Assembly (NCBI RefSeq): GCF_000219215.1
Contig: NC_015726.1
Span: 930,001-994,000 of the forward strand
Length of the DNA: 64,000 nucleotides
Direction of reading: 5' to 3'
DNA from: Cupriavidus necator N-1
GTDB lineage: Bacteria > Pseudomonadota > Gammaproteobacteria > Burkholderiales > Burkholderiaceae
Shown: one piece after another, positions 1 to 8,041 of the stretch
How positions within the stretch are numbered: the stretch's first letter is position 1
Layout: every line of letters begins with the position of its first letter
Notes under the pieces: model-generated
Databases searched by the model: none
The model's input: only the letters and a program-made list of their open reading frames with translations
What the model was told of the DNA's origin: nothing
Made by a program: the position numbers and the translations under genes

Positions 1-313
1 GCACAGCAAGGATCCTGAGCACTGGATCGACGTGATGTGGGCCAAGAAGACCACGCGCGCCTTCGATGTATCGATCAAGGTGATGGTGCGCAACGTCAAG
101 GGCATCGTCGCGCGCGTGGCGGCCGACCTGACCGCCGCCGATGCCAACGTGGCGCACGTGGCCATGGAGCAGCAGGACGCCGGCCACCAGGAAGCCACCT
201 ATATGCAGTTCATCATCCAGGTACAGAACCGCCTGCACCTGGCCAACGTGATGCGCGGGCTGCGCCGCAACCCCGACGTCATCCGCATCTTCCGCGACCG
301 CAACGACGGCTGA
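1..313 (+). CDS. spoT: SpoT/RelA-type (p)ppGpp synthetase/hydrolase, C-terminal end only
   Basis: Only the last 103 codons are in the window; the reading frame enters at base 2 and stops with TGA at 311-313. The visible part is the C-terminal ACT regulatory domain of a long RelA/SpoT homologue, with the family's VRNVKGIVARVAADL start of the ACT fold and a closing stretch on the pattern LANVMRGLRRNPDVIRI. The catalytic HD and synthetase domains lie upstream, outside the window. A convergent greB follows 21 bases downstream; the spoT-greB neighbourhood is usual in Burkholderiaceae, which favours the bifunctional SpoT type over RelA. The domain call is secure; the spoT versus relA choice rests on context. 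Confidence 0.85.
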   Translation, partial: HSKDPEHWIDVMWAKKTTRAFDVSIKVMVRNVKGIVARVAADLTAADANVAHVAMEQQDAGHQEATYMQFIIQVQNRLHLANVMRGLRRNPDVIRIFRDRNDG

Positions 314-334
314 GCGCCGCTCGGCAGCGTGGGA

Positions 335-904
335 TTACTCGGCGCCGCGCGGCGACGGGTAGCGGACTTCCAGGATATCGATCTGCTCGACCCCGGCCGG
401 CGTGCGCAACGCCACGGTGTCGCCTTCGCGCGCCTTGATCAGCGCCTTGGCGATCGGCGAGATCCAGCTCACGTGGTTGCTGTCCAGGTCGACTTCATCC
501 ATGCCGACGATGGTGATGGTGGTTTCTTCGCCGGCGCGATTGGCGTAGGTGACGGTGGCGCCGAAGAAAATCTGGTCGTTGTCGCCCTGCAGGGACGCGT
601 CGACCACTTCCGCCTTGTCGAGGCGGCGCGTCAGGAAGCGGATGCGGCGGTCGATCTCGCGCAGCCGCTTCTTGCCATAGAGATAGTCGCCATTCTCCGA
701 GCGGTCGCCATTGGAGGCTGCCCACGACACGATCTGCACCACATCGGGCCGGTCGACGTCGATCAGCTGCATCAGCTCATTGCGCAGGCGGTTGTAGCCA
801 TCGGCGGTGATGTAGTTCTTGGTGCCGGGAGGTAGCGGCGTTGCGCCTTCGGGGAGATCGTCGTCCTCGTCGCCGGACGACTCTTTGACAAATGCCTTGT
901 TCAT
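335..904 (-). CDS. greB: Transcription elongation factor GreB
   Basis: GreB binds the RNA polymerase secondary channel and stimulates cleavage of backtracked transcripts. The 189-residue product has the GreA/GreB layout: an N-terminal coiled coil whose tip carries the acidic ENGDY motif (SENGDYLYGKKR) and a C-terminal FKBP-like domain ending in ILEVRYP. An N-terminal extension of about 25 acidic residues precedes the coiled coil. I chose the ATG at 902-904 (MNKAFVKES); an in-frame GTG at 914-916 would add four residues but lies only about 8 bases from the start point predicted by the promoter at 931-936. The gene converges on spoT. Confidence 0.93.
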   Translation of the reverse strand: MNKAFVKESSGDEDDDLPEGATPLPPGTKNYITADGYNRLRNELMQLIDVDRPDVVQIVSWAASNGDRSENGDYLYGKKRLREIDRRIRFLTRRLDKAEVVDASLQGDNDQIFFGATVTYANRAGEETTITIVGMDEVDLDSNHVSWISPIAKALIKAREGDTVALRTPAGVEQIDILEVRYPSPRGAE

Positions 905-930
905 GTTCCGGATCACTTCTTGGGTCTGTC

Positions 931-936
931 ATTATA
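931..936 (-). promoter_or_regulatory. -10 element of the greB promoter
   Basis: A perfect TATAAT on the minus strand, about 27 bases before the greB ATG. The -35 region 17 bases further upstream (GAGGTT) is a poor match. The predicted start near 924 leaves a leader of about 20 nt. Confidence 0.5.
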
Positions 937-1041
937 GGAAAACGCCACAGGCGAACCTCGCCGGCGGGCATCTGCTGCGCCCCTTCCAAGGAAAGATCAC
1001 AAAAAAGTTGCGAAGGGGCTTCCCAAAAATAAAAACTGGGT

Positions 1042-1047
1042 TATAAT
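1042..1047 (+). promoter_or_regulatory. -10 element of the tRNA-Arg promoter
   Basis: Perfect TATAAT 13 bases before the mature tRNA 5' end, followed by a GC-rich discriminator (CTCGCG), which is typical of stringently controlled stable-RNA promoters. No good -35 hexamer is visible at 17 bases spacing. Confidence 0.55.
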
Positions 1048-1060
1048 CTTTTTCTCGCGT

Positions 1061-1137
1061 GCGGCTGTAGCTCAGTTGGATAGAGTACTTGGCTACGAAC
1101 CAAGGGGTCGTGGGTTCGAATCCTGCCAGCCGCGCCA
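1061..1137 (+). tRNA. tRNA-Arg (anticodon ACG)
   Basis: A complete cloverleaf can be drawn: acceptor GCGGCTG (1061-1067) pairs with CAGCCGC (1127-1133), followed by discriminator G and an encoded CCA (1135-1137). The anticodon stem CTTGG/CCAAG holds the loop CTACGAA, so the anticodon is ACG, expected to be edited to ICG. The T-arm carries GGTTCGAATCC. A factor-independent terminator follows at once, so this is a single-gene unit. Confidence 0.97.
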
Positions 1138-1150
1138 CCTATGCAGAAAG

Positions 1151-1181
1151 AAAAGGGCTTCCGGAAACGGAAGCCCTTTTT
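1151..1181 (+). terminator. Rho-independent terminator of tRNA-Arg
   Basis: Stem GGGCTTCCG (1155-1163) with CGGAAGCCC (1168-1176) around a GAAA tetraloop, preceded by AAAA and followed by five T. It ends the tRNA-Arg transcript. Confidence 0.9.
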
Positions 1182-1352
1182 CGTTTCCGTCCTCTCGCCG
1201 TCGTGCCGTTCGACCTGTGCGCTGCGGCGACCGTTCCCGCTTTCCACCTGCACCCAACGCGTCGCCTGCGATTGCTGCGTCACGCCTTGCGGTCGCGCGT
1301 GCGGCCTCCTAGGCTCGAATCAGGCACAACCTCGACCCTGGGAGCTGAGCGC

Positions 1353-1613
1353 ATGGAAAACGCAGAGTGGCGCGTTGAAGAGTACCGCGGCATGGATGTC
1401 TATGTCCTGGTATCGCCGCAAGGGCAGGACAGCATCGGCCGTTGGGGCTATGAAGTCCGCGTGTCGCAGGAAGGCGCCGACCCGGCCGACGCGGGCGATA
1501 CCGAGTTGCTTGCCAGCGGCCCGCAGCAGTTCGCCACGCGCCATGCGGCAGAGGTGGCTGCCTTCGGCGCGGGCTATGCCCTGGTGGACCGGCTGCTGGG
1601 GCCCGCCGAATAA
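1353..1613 (+). CDS. Conserved small hypothetical protein
   Basis: An 86-residue acidic protein with no domain I recognise. It opens MENAEWRVEEYRGMDVYVLV and has alternating hydrophobic residues consistent with a small alpha/beta fold (a WGYEVRV strand and a C-terminal helix AAFGAGYALVDRLL). The ATG at 1353 is chosen because GGAG at 1341-1344 is well spaced; the longer reading frame runs back through tRNA-Arg and cannot be real there. There is no signal peptide or membrane segment. Confidence 0.7.
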   Translation: MENAEWRVEEYRGMDVYVLVSPQGQDSIGRWGYEVRVSQEGADPADAGDTELLASGPQQFATRHAAEVAAFGAGYALVDRLLGPAE

Positions 1614-1828
1614 GGGCTGTGCGTCATTGTGATTGGCGCAACGGCTTATATCATGCCGTGATCTATTGCTATTGACGCGGATCATTTTTGATCCGGCCCG
1701 GCATTCCTACGCTGGAAATGAAGCGAGCGAAGTCTCGCTCGGTCCATGAACCGGACGGCAAAGCCAGGCGCATTGCATGACGGCGCGAGGCACGAATGAA
1801 CGATTTCATGCGCACGGCAAAATAGCGC

Positions 1829-1857
1829 TTGCCATGCGCGGGTGAATCGCCCATAAT
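1829..1857 (+). promoter_or_regulatory. Promoter of initiator tRNA
   Basis: TTGCCA (1829-1834), 17-base spacer, CATAAT (1852-1857). Transcription would begin about 8 bases before the tRNA 5' end. The rest of 1614-1871 holds only an AT-rich hairpin (GGATCA-TTTT-TGATCC at 1679-1694). Confidence 0.7.
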
Positions 1858-1871
1858 CCGTCTCCTTCAGA

Positions 1872-1947
1872 CGCGGGGTGGAGCAGTTGGCAGCTCGTCG
1901 GGCTCATAACCCGAAGGTCGCAGGTTCAAGTCCTGCCCCCGCAACCA
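1872..1947 (+). tRNA. Initiator tRNA-fMet (anticodon CAT)
   Basis: The initiator hallmarks are present: a mismatched first acceptor pair (C1872 against A1943), three consecutive G-C pairs at the base of the anticodon stem (GGG-CTCATAA-CCC), an encoded CCA (1945-1947) and the TTCAAGT T-loop. Downstream, AACGCCTT (1947-1954) and AAGGCGTT (1990-1997) are inverted repeats enclosing a GCGGC/GCCGC stem, possibly a processing or weak termination structure. Confidence 0.96.
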
Positions 1948-2091
1948 ACGCCTTATCTCAGTATCCAGCGGCATTCGCCGCAGTCCTTCAAGGCGTTGTT
2001 CTCAAGGCCGTCCGGCCTGACTCACCCACTGCTCCGATGTGATTCCGCGCAACCCAAAGGCATGGCCTTGCAGCGTTCGTGCGCCTGCTCG

Positions 2092-2373
2092 CTAGGTGCG
2101 CACCAGTTCCGCCGCACGCCTGAACGTATCGCGCACCAGCGGCTGGTCTTCACGCTCCGCGGCGTCGGCATGCTCACGCAGCCGCATGGCCAGCACCGTC
2201 AGTGTGCCTTGCGCCTGCGGCCCGCCCGCGGCCTGGCACTTGGTTACCGCTTCGCGCATCACCGCATCGAGCTCGCCGCTGACATCGGCACCATCGAAGG
2301 CGCTCACCGAGAGAGCCGAGATGCGTTCCAGGTAGAGATTGACCAGCGCTTCATCGTGTAGCGGTTCGGACAT
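2092..2373 (-). CDS. Conserved hypothetical protein, helical
   Basis: A 93-residue, mostly helical cytoplasmic protein beginning [19 protein letters not shown]. The start at 2371-2373 is fixed by a strong AAGGAG five bases upstream; the reading frame extends 12 codons further but without a ribosome site. No enzyme motif is visible. It is divergent from the hydroxylase gene at 2524, sharing a 150-base intergenic region. Function unknown. Confidence 0.75.
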   Translation of the reverse strand: MSEPLHDEALVNLYLERISALSVSAFDGADVSGELDAVMREAVTKCQAAGGPQAQGTLTVLAMRLREHADAAEREDQPLVRDTFRRAAELVRT

Positions 2374-2523
2374 GTCGGCTCCTTGTCGGTGACGGGGATA
2401 CAAACCCATTGTAGTGAAGCCGCCGCCCGCACGGGATCAAACAGTAATGATTCTTGTTCTTGTCCTTGCCGCGCTTCCCATACAATGTGCACCTGCCCAA
2501 TTTATCCCGATGTTATTGCCATC

Positions 2524-3207
2524 ATGATGCTGCAGATTCCCGACGTACTGTCCAAGGCCCAGGTGGCGCAAGTCCGGCAAGTCATCGACGCGGCGGCGTG
2601 GGCCGACGGCAATGAGACCTCGGGTTACCAGTCGGCGCTGGCCAAGCGCAACCTGCAGTTACCGGAGGGCTCGCCGGCGGCGCGCCAGGTGGGCGACCTG
2701 ATCCAGGACGCGCTCGGCAACAATGCGCTGTTCTTCTCGGCGGCGCTGCCGCTGAAGGTCTATCCGCCGCTGTTCAACCGCTATGAGGGCGGGCATACCT
2801 TTGCCAATCACGTCGACAACGCGATCCGCTACCTGCGCGGCACCAGCTTCCGCATCCGCAGCGACCTGTCGGCGACACTGTTCCTGACCGAGCCGGAGGA
2901 ATACGACGGCGGCGAACTGGTGATCGAGGACACCTACGGCCAGCAGCGCGTGAAGCTGCCGGCCGGGCATATGGTGCTGTACCCGGCCACCAGCATCCAC
3001 CACGTGACGCCGGTCACGCGCGGGGCGCGGGTGTCATCGTTCTTCTGGATCCAGAGCATGGTGCGCGACGATGGCCAGCGCGCGCTGCTGTTCGAGCTGG
3101 ACGCACGTATCCGCTTGGTGGCGCAGGAGCTCGGCCAGGCGCATGAATCGGTGATCGGCCTGACCGGGGTCTATCACAACCTGCTGCGCCGCTGGGCGGA
3201 CGCCTGA
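2524..3207 (+). CDS. piuC: PKHD-type Fe(II)/2-oxoglutarate hydroxylase, PiuC/YbiX family
   Basis: A soluble non-haem iron oxygenase of 227 residues, the usual length for PiuC/YbiX. The iron triad is visible: H96 and D98 (HVD) with distal H159 in [11 protein letters not shown], and R169 at the 2-oxoglutarate position ten residues later. Two adjacent ATGs (2524, 2527) are equivalent starts. In other proteobacteria the gene usually lies beside a TonB-dependent siderophore receptor and is iron-regulated; no receptor is present here. A partial match to a Fur box (TAATGAT at 2445-2451) lies upstream beside a TACAAT at 2481-2486, so iron control is possible but unproven. The physiological substrate of the family is unknown. 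Confidence 0.9.
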   Translation: MMLQIPDVLSKAQVAQVRQVIDAAAWADGNETSGYQSALAKRNLQLPEGSPAARQVGDLIQDALGNNALFFSAALPLKVYPPLFNRYEGGHTFANHVDNAIRYLRGTSFRIRSDLSATLFLTEPEEYDGGELVIEDTYGQQRVKLPAGHMVLYPATSIHHVTPVTRGARVSSFFWIQSMVRDDGQRALLFELDARIRLVAQELGQAHESVIGLTGVYHNLLRRWADA

Positions 3208-3264
3208 ACGCCGGCGGCGCCCTCTCAAGGGCGCTGCATCACGTCAGCCAGCAAGCAGGCGCGA

Positions 3265-3573
3265 CTATTCGTCGCGCCGTCGCTGCATCTGCAACAGTTC
3301 GATCGGAGAGGGCTGGATACGCCGCCGCGCCGGACGCAGCGCGCGGTTGGGCCACAGCACGTAGTTGGTGTGCGGATCCAGCGGCTTGCCGAAGTACGAG
3401 ACCCAGACCTGTACGCCTTGCTCGGTTTCGGCAATGATGGCCGCGACGGCGCGCGCCGCGGCGGAAGGGGACTTGAGCAGCTCCGCCAGGGCTTCGACGC
3501 CCTGCACGACATGGTGCTTCACCCCGGCAAACCATGCGTACTGACGCATGGCGGACAACAAACGCTTGGTCAT
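3265..3573 (-). CDS. Conserved hypothetical protein
   Basis: A 102-residue basic protein with no signal peptide. A helical first half (LSAMRQYAWFAGVKHHVVQG, then alanine-rich) is followed by a beta-like stretch VQVWVSYFGKPLDPHTNYVLWP and an arginine-rich tail. It converges on piuC. ATG 3571-3573 is used; ATG 3547-3549 is an alternative and neither has a strong ribosome site. I do not recognise the family. Confidence 0.6.
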   Translation of the reverse strand: MTKRLLSAMRQYAWFAGVKHHVVQGVEALAELLKSPSAAARAVAAIIAETEQGVQVWVSYFGKPLDPHTNYVLWPNRALRPARRRIQPSPIELLQMQRRRDE

Positions 3574-3731
3574 GAACGCGACTCTGGTTGTGTGGAAAGT
3601 GCGAATGAGACCCGCACGCTTCCGATTTGTTCACGGCAGTTTGCGAAATACCAGCATGACTGCGGCGCCATCTCGCCGGGATGGCATGCGCGCGGGATGC
3701 GTCACCTGATATCGCTCCTGTGCCGCTCGCG

Positions 3732-5180
3732 TCACGTGGCGTGCGGCGGCTCAGGTACCAGTGCAGAGAGTACCATTGCCAGCCGGTCCAGGGCAGGATC
3801 GATATCCAGCAGGTCGATGGCGCCGAAGCCCAGCAGCAGCCCCGCGCAGGTAGCAGGGGGCGAGGCATAGCAGGGATCGAGCGTGGCAAGCGCCAGGTCG
3901 GCCAGGCGCGCCATCGAGACCAGCGCCTCGGACGCCACCGGCACGCGCAGCCGTGCCGCCAGGTGGAAGCCCGCCATTGCCGGCAGCGGCTCCAGCCACG
4001 GCGACAGGTCGCCCTGCAGCCGCGCCAGCAGGCGGGCGCGGCGCTGGGCGTGGCGCGCGTGCGAGCGCCGGATATGGCGCAGCAGGTGCCCCTCGGACAG
4101 GAAGCGCGCCAGCGCCTGCTGGATCAGCGTCGGCGTGTACCAGTCCATCAGGTGCTTGACCTTGCGCGCGGTCGGCATCAGCCAGGGCGGCACCACCAGG
4201 TAGCCGCCGCGCAGGTTCGCCACCAGCGTCTTCGAGAAGGTGCCGAGGTAGACCACGCGGCCATGCCGGTCCAGCGTCTGCAGCGCGTCCAGTGCCTGGC
4301 CGCCGTAGCGGAATTCGCTGTCGTAGTCGTCTTCCAGGATCACCGCGTGGCGGCGCGCCGCCCAGTCCAGCAGCGCCTGGCGCCGCGCCAGGCTCATCGG
4401 CACGCCCAGCGGCGACTGGTGCGAGGGGGTGACATAGACCAGCGTGGCATCGTTCGGCAGTGCGTCCACCACCAGCCCTTCGCCATCGACCGGCACTGGC
4501 ACCACCCGTGCGCCCAGCCCCTGGAACAACGAACGCGCCATCGGGTAGCCGGGATCCTCCATCGCCACCACGGCGCCGGGCCCGAGCACCAGCCGGGCCA
4601 GCAGGTCGATGCCCTGTTGCGCGCCGCCTGTGACCAGGATGTCAGTCGGCATGCTCTGCACGCCGCGCGTGAATGCGATATGGCGGGCAATGGCCTGGCG
4701 CAGCACCATCTCACCGGCCGGATCGGCGGCGCCGGGCGGACGCTGGCGCTCGGCGGCCAGCGCCGCGCGCACGCAGCGCGACCAGGCTTCATGCGGAAAG
4801 CGCGTGGTGTCGGCCTGCCCCGGCTGGAACGCATAGCGCGCGCCGCCGGCGGCGTCCAGGAACGGCGTCGGCACCGCCATCCAGCGCTGCACGGCGGGCG
4901 GCAGCACCGGCGCAGCCGCCATGCGCACGGCCGGGCGGGACAGCCCCTCGGCCACATAGGTGCCGTCGCCGACGCGCGCGTGCAGCCAGCCCTCGGCCAC
5001 CAGCCGTTCATACGCCATGGTCACCGTCTTGCGCGCCACGCCCAGCTGCGTGCCAAGCAGGCGCGTAGGCGGCATGCGTGCGCCGGCCCCGAGCCGTCCG
5101 CCCTGGATTGCGTCGCGGATCTGGTGGACGATCTGCGCGGTCAGGTCGCTGGCTTGGTCCAGCGCGAGATGCAGTTCCAT
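3732..5180 (-). CDS. MocR-family transcriptional regulator (GntR HTH fused to aminotransferase-like domain)
   Basis: A PLP-dependent regulator of 482 residues. Residues 12-80 form a winged helix of GntR type (RMPPTRLLGTQLGVARKTV). Residues 110-480 are a fold-type I aminotransferase domain with the PLP lysine K317 in TFSKTLVANLRGGY, R324, and D284/Y286 in DDYDSEFRY. MocR proteins such as PdxR and GabR bind DNA next to their own gene and respond to PLP or amines. It is divergent from the AhpD-like gene at 5323 across 142 bases, so that gene is the likeliest target. The ligand cannot be told from sequence. Confidence 0.9.
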   Translation of the reverse strand: MELHLALDQASDLTAQIVHQIRDAIQGGRLGAGARMPPTRLLGTQLGVARKTVTMAYERLVAEGWLHARVGDGTYVAEGLSRPAVRMAAAPVLPPAVQRWMAVPTPFLDAAGGARYAFQPGQADTTRFPHEAWSRCVRAALAAERQRPPGAADPAGEMVLRQAIARHIAFTRGVQSMPTDILVTGGAQQGIDLLARLVLGPGAVVAMEDPGYPMARSLFQGLGARVVPVPVDGEGLVVDALPNDATLVYVTPSHQSPLGVPMSLARRQALLDWAARRHAVILEDDYDSEFRYGGQALDALQTLDRHGRVVYLGTFSKTLVANLRGGYLVVPPWLMPTARKVKHLMDWYTPTLIQQALARFLSEGHLLRHIRRSHARHAQRRARLLARLQGDLSPWLEPLPAMAGFHLAARLRVPVASEALVSMARLADLALATLDPCYASPPATCAGLLLGFGAIDLLDIDPALDRLAMVLSALVPEPPHAT

Positions 5181-5322
5181 GAGGGTACGCGTCGATCAAA
5201 ATTGGTCTACTGATTCTGCCGGAAATTGGCAGTGTACGGGGCCAATCGATGCGTCTATCTTTCATCCCAACGGGCGCGACGCAGTGCCCGCCGAATCCAA
5301 CCTGTCAAATCGGAGATCGATC

Positions 5323-5766
5323 ATGGAAGAACGGATGAACTGGCAAGACGTGGCCCCTGACGCGTACAAGGCAATGATCGGCCTGGAGGTCTACCTGGCG
5401 CGCTGCTCGCTGGAGACCACGTTGAAGGAACTGGTGAAGATCCGCGCCTCGCAGATCAACGGCTGCGCGTTCTGCCTGGACATGCACATCACCGATGCGC
5501 GCAAGCATGGCGACAGCGAGCGCCGCTTGAACCTGCTGCCGGCCTGGCGTGAAGTGAGTTGGTTCACCCCACGCGAGCGCGCCGCGCTGGCGTGGACCGA
5601 GGCGCTCACGCTGCTGCCGCAAAGCCAGGCGCCGGATGCGGACTACCAGGCCTTGCGCGAGCAATTCTCGGAAAAGGAAATGGCCGACCTGACCTTGCTG
5701 ATCTCGGCCATCAATGCATGGAACCGCTTTGGCGTCGGTTTCCGGCGCCAGCCACCGGCGCTCTGA
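5323..5766 (+). CDS. AhpD-like carboxymuconolactone decarboxylase family protein
   Basis: A 147-residue all-helical protein with the AhpD-type redox motif C48-x2-C51-x3-H55 (CAFCLDMH) in the CMD fold. Members with this motif are alkylhydroperoxidase-like thiol peroxidases, while true 4-carboxymuconolactone decarboxylases lack the cysteine pair, so a peroxide or redox role is more likely. GGAG seven bases before ATG 5323 supports the start. It is read away from the MocR regulator at 3732-5180, which probably controls it; such MocR/AhpD-like divergent pairs are frequent in proteobacteria. Confidence 0.88.
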   Translation: MEERMNWQDVAPDAYKAMIGLEVYLARCSLETTLKELVKIRASQINGCAFCLDMHITDARKHGDSERRLNLLPAWREVSWFTPRERAALAWTEALTLLPQSQAPDADYQALREQFSEKEMADLTLLISAINAWNRFGVGFRRQPPAL

Positions 5767-5869
5767 GCCACGGCGCACATTCGCCTGACCCCAGCCTGAC
5801 CCCTGCCGCGGCCTGCCGATTGACAAGCCGCGGCGCAGTGCATGAGCTTCTGTTGCAGATGCTGCACAA

Positions 5870-6469
5870 ATGGCAACCGCCGGCGGCGCCGGCATCGGGG
5901 GCATGGTGGCGATACGTCAGGAGGGCGGCGAAGCCGGGGCCGAGGGTACCGTCGAGGCCCGGCGCGAGCGCGGCAGGGCCGCACGCCAGAAGGTGCCGCG
6001 CGGTGCGCATGAAGCCATCGGCAACGTCGACCGCGACCCCGTCGAACTGCTGGAAATCAGCAGCCACGGCCGGGTGGAGCGGCTGGTGCCGCTGCGCTAT
6101 GGCCGCGTGATCCAGTCGCCGTTCGCCTTCTACCGCGGCAGCGCCATCATCCAGGCGCACGACCTGGCCGGCACCGCGGATTCCGGGCTGCATATGCAGA
6201 TCTGCGGCGACTGCCACCTGGCCAACTTCGGCGGCTTTGCCACGCCCGAGCGCGCGCTGCTGTTCGACCTCAACGATTTCGACGAAACCAGCCCCGGCCC
6301 GTGGGAATGGGACCTCAAGCGCCTGTGCGCAAGCTTCGTGGTGGCGGCACGCCACCTGCAGCACAAGGCCGGCGTGGCCGAAGCCGTGGTGCGCGAGGCG
6401 GTGGGCAGCTACCAGCGCCGCATGCTGGCCTATGCCGAAATGGGCATGCTTGACCAGGTGCGCGGCAAG
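5870..6469 (+). pseudogene. DUF2252 family protein, 5' fragment interrupted by an insertion sequence
   Basis: The frame encodes the N-terminal 200 residues of a DUF2252 protein, a family with an aminoglycoside-phosphotransferase/kinase-like fold and unknown substrate. Family landmarks are ARQKVPRGAH, FYRGSA, the metal-site-like ICGDCHLANFGGF and LFDLNDFDET. The frame is open to 6469, after which it runs into the IS. The 3' part resumes at 8166. If bases 6470-8165 are removed, the two parts join in frame across GKIWYDRI, so the IS is the disruption. The start is uncertain: ATG 5870 has no good ribosome site, and 5903 is an alternative. Confidence 0.85.
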
Positions 6470-6526
6470 CCTCGGCCTTTAGGCCGGAGAAGGATAGCGC
6501 GGACGCCGTCGGCGTCCTTTCGGGGG

Positions 6527-6841
6527 CTAATGCGGCGTCTGTTGTTGCTCAATGTATTGGCGGATGATCTCGATGGGCGCACCGCCGCAGCTCCCTGCGA
6601 AGTAAGACGGCGACCACAGCGCACCGCCCCATAGCTTCTTGCTGATGCTCGGGTAGTTCTTCTTTCGGATCATACGGCTGGATACCCCTTTCAAGCTGTT
6701 TACCAGTGCGGACACCGCGACCTTTGGCGGGTAGTTCACAAGAAGGTGAACGTGATCGTCCTCCCCATCGAACTCCACCAGTTCAGCTTCGAAATCTGCG
6801 CAAACGCCGGTAAATATGTCGCGCAGGTCCTCTGCCGAATG
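6527..6841 (-). pseudogene. tnpA: IS200-like transposase TnpA, N-terminally truncated
   Basis: The minus-strand frame encodes the last ~105 residues of a Y1 HUH transposase. The HUH motif (DDHVHLLV) and the C-terminal helix with the nucleophilic tyrosine (EIIRQYIEQQ) are both present. Upstream the frame meets a TGA at 6842-6844. The first 30-40 residues usual for the family, including the conserved strand on the pattern HLVFVTKYRR, are absent; tnpB begins only 40 bases away, so that part has been deleted. The longest ATG frame starts inside the domain (6776-6778). It is probably inactive, so the element would need a helper transposase. Confidence 0.8.
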
Positions 6842-6880
6842 TCATTGTCGTCGCTCATAGGCCAAGAGTATGATTGGGCC

Positions 6881-8041
6881 ATGCAGCGTCTTCAAGCCTT
6901 CAAATACGAATTGATGCCGAACGGCGAGCAGCAGCGCAACATGCGCCGTTATGCCGGATCGTGCCGGTTCGCCTATAACAAGGCGCTGGCGTTGCAGAAA
7001 CAGCGTTACGATCAAGGCGAAAAGAAGCTCAGCTATGCCGGTCTGTGTAAGCAACTCACGGAGTGGCGCAACAGCACGGAAACAGCATGGCTGGCCGATG
7101 CACCAGTCCATCCTCTTCAACAGACGCTCAAGGACTTGGAGCGGGCCTACACAAATTTCTTCGCAAAACGGGCCGACTTCCCGCGTTTCAAGAAGAAGGG
7201 TCTGGGCGACAGTTTCCGCTATCCCGACCAGAAGCAAATCAAGCTTGATCAGACCAACTCGCGTATCTTTTTGCCCAAGCTGGGCTGGCTGCGATACAGG
7301 AACAGCCGCGACGTACTCGGTGAGGTACGCAATGCCTGCGTCAGGCTTTCGGGCGGCAAGTGGTTTGTTTCGATCCAGACTGAGCGGAAGGTCGAGCGAC
7401 CTGTGCCGAAAGCCACCAGCGCCATCGGCATCGACATGGGCATCGCTCGCTTTGCCACCATGAGCGATGGCACTTTCCTCGCGCCGCTCAACAGCTTTAG
7501 GAAGCACGAAGCCAGACTGCGCCGTGCGCAGCGGGCGATGAGCCGCAAGACGAAATTCAGCAACAACTGGAAGAAGTCCAAGGCCCGAATCCAGCGTATC
7601 CACGCACGCATCGGTAACGCCCGCCTCGACTACCTGCACAAAGCCACGACCACGATCAGCGAAAATCAAGCGATGGTGTGTATCGAGGACCTGAAGGTAC
7701 GGAACATGTCCAAGTCAGCGGCCGGTTCAAGCGGGCAACCGGGCAAGAACGTCAGGGCCAAGTCCGGCCTGAACAAGGCCATCCTCGATCAGGGTTGGTA
7801 CGAGTTCGGGCGTCAACTGGAATACAAGCTAGCGTGGAATGGCGGCTGGCTAATAGCTGTGCCGCCACAGCACACCAGTCGCACGTGCCCTTGCTGCGGG
7901 CATGTATCTGCCGAGAACCGGCAGAGCCAGGCGAGCTTCGCCTGTGTGGCATGCGGCTATGCGAATCACGCCGACGTGGTCGGCGCGATCAACATTTTGG
8001 CGCGGGGGCACCGCGTTGCAGCCTGTGGAGAGTCGGCGTAG
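6881..8041 (+). CDS. tnpB: TnpB, RNA-guided nuclease of IS605 type (Cas12 ancestor family)
   Basis: A full-length TnpB of 386 residues from ATG 6881 (MQRLQAFKYELMPN). The N-terminal OrfB helix-turn-helix region (residues 5-60) precedes a RuvC-like nuclease with D185 (GIDMG), E269 (CIEDLKV) and D365 (NHADVVGAINI). A four-cysteine zinc finger, C336/C339 and C355/C358, sits between the last two. All catalytic residues are intact. Studied TnpB proteins use an omegaRNA transcribed from the element's right end to cut DNA next to a short target-adjacent motif, helping the IS persist. Whether this copy is expressed is not visible. Confidence 0.95.
   Translation: MQRLQAFKYELMPNGEQQRNMRRYAGSCRFAYNKALALQKQRYDQGEKKLSYAGLCKQLTEWRNSTETAWLADAPVHPLQQTLKDLERAYTNFFAKRADFPRFKKKGLGDSFRYPDQKQIKLDQTNSRIFLPKLGWLRYRNSRDVLGEVRNACVRLSGGKWFVSIQTERKVERPVPKATSAIGIDMGIARFATMSDGTFLAPLNSFRKHEARLRRAQRAMSRKTKFSNNWKKSKARIQRIHARIGNARLDYLHKATTTISENQAMVCIEDLKVRNMSKSAAGSSGQPGKNVRAKSGLNKAILDQGWYEFGRQLEYKLAWNGGWLIAVPPQHTSRTCPCCGHVSAENRQSQASFACVACGYANHADVVGAINILARGHRVAACGESA

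Noticed and set aside
1669..1854. 61-residue minus-strand frame before the initiator tRNA
   Set aside because: Overlaps the tRNA promoter, has no ribosome site and no recognisable sequence.
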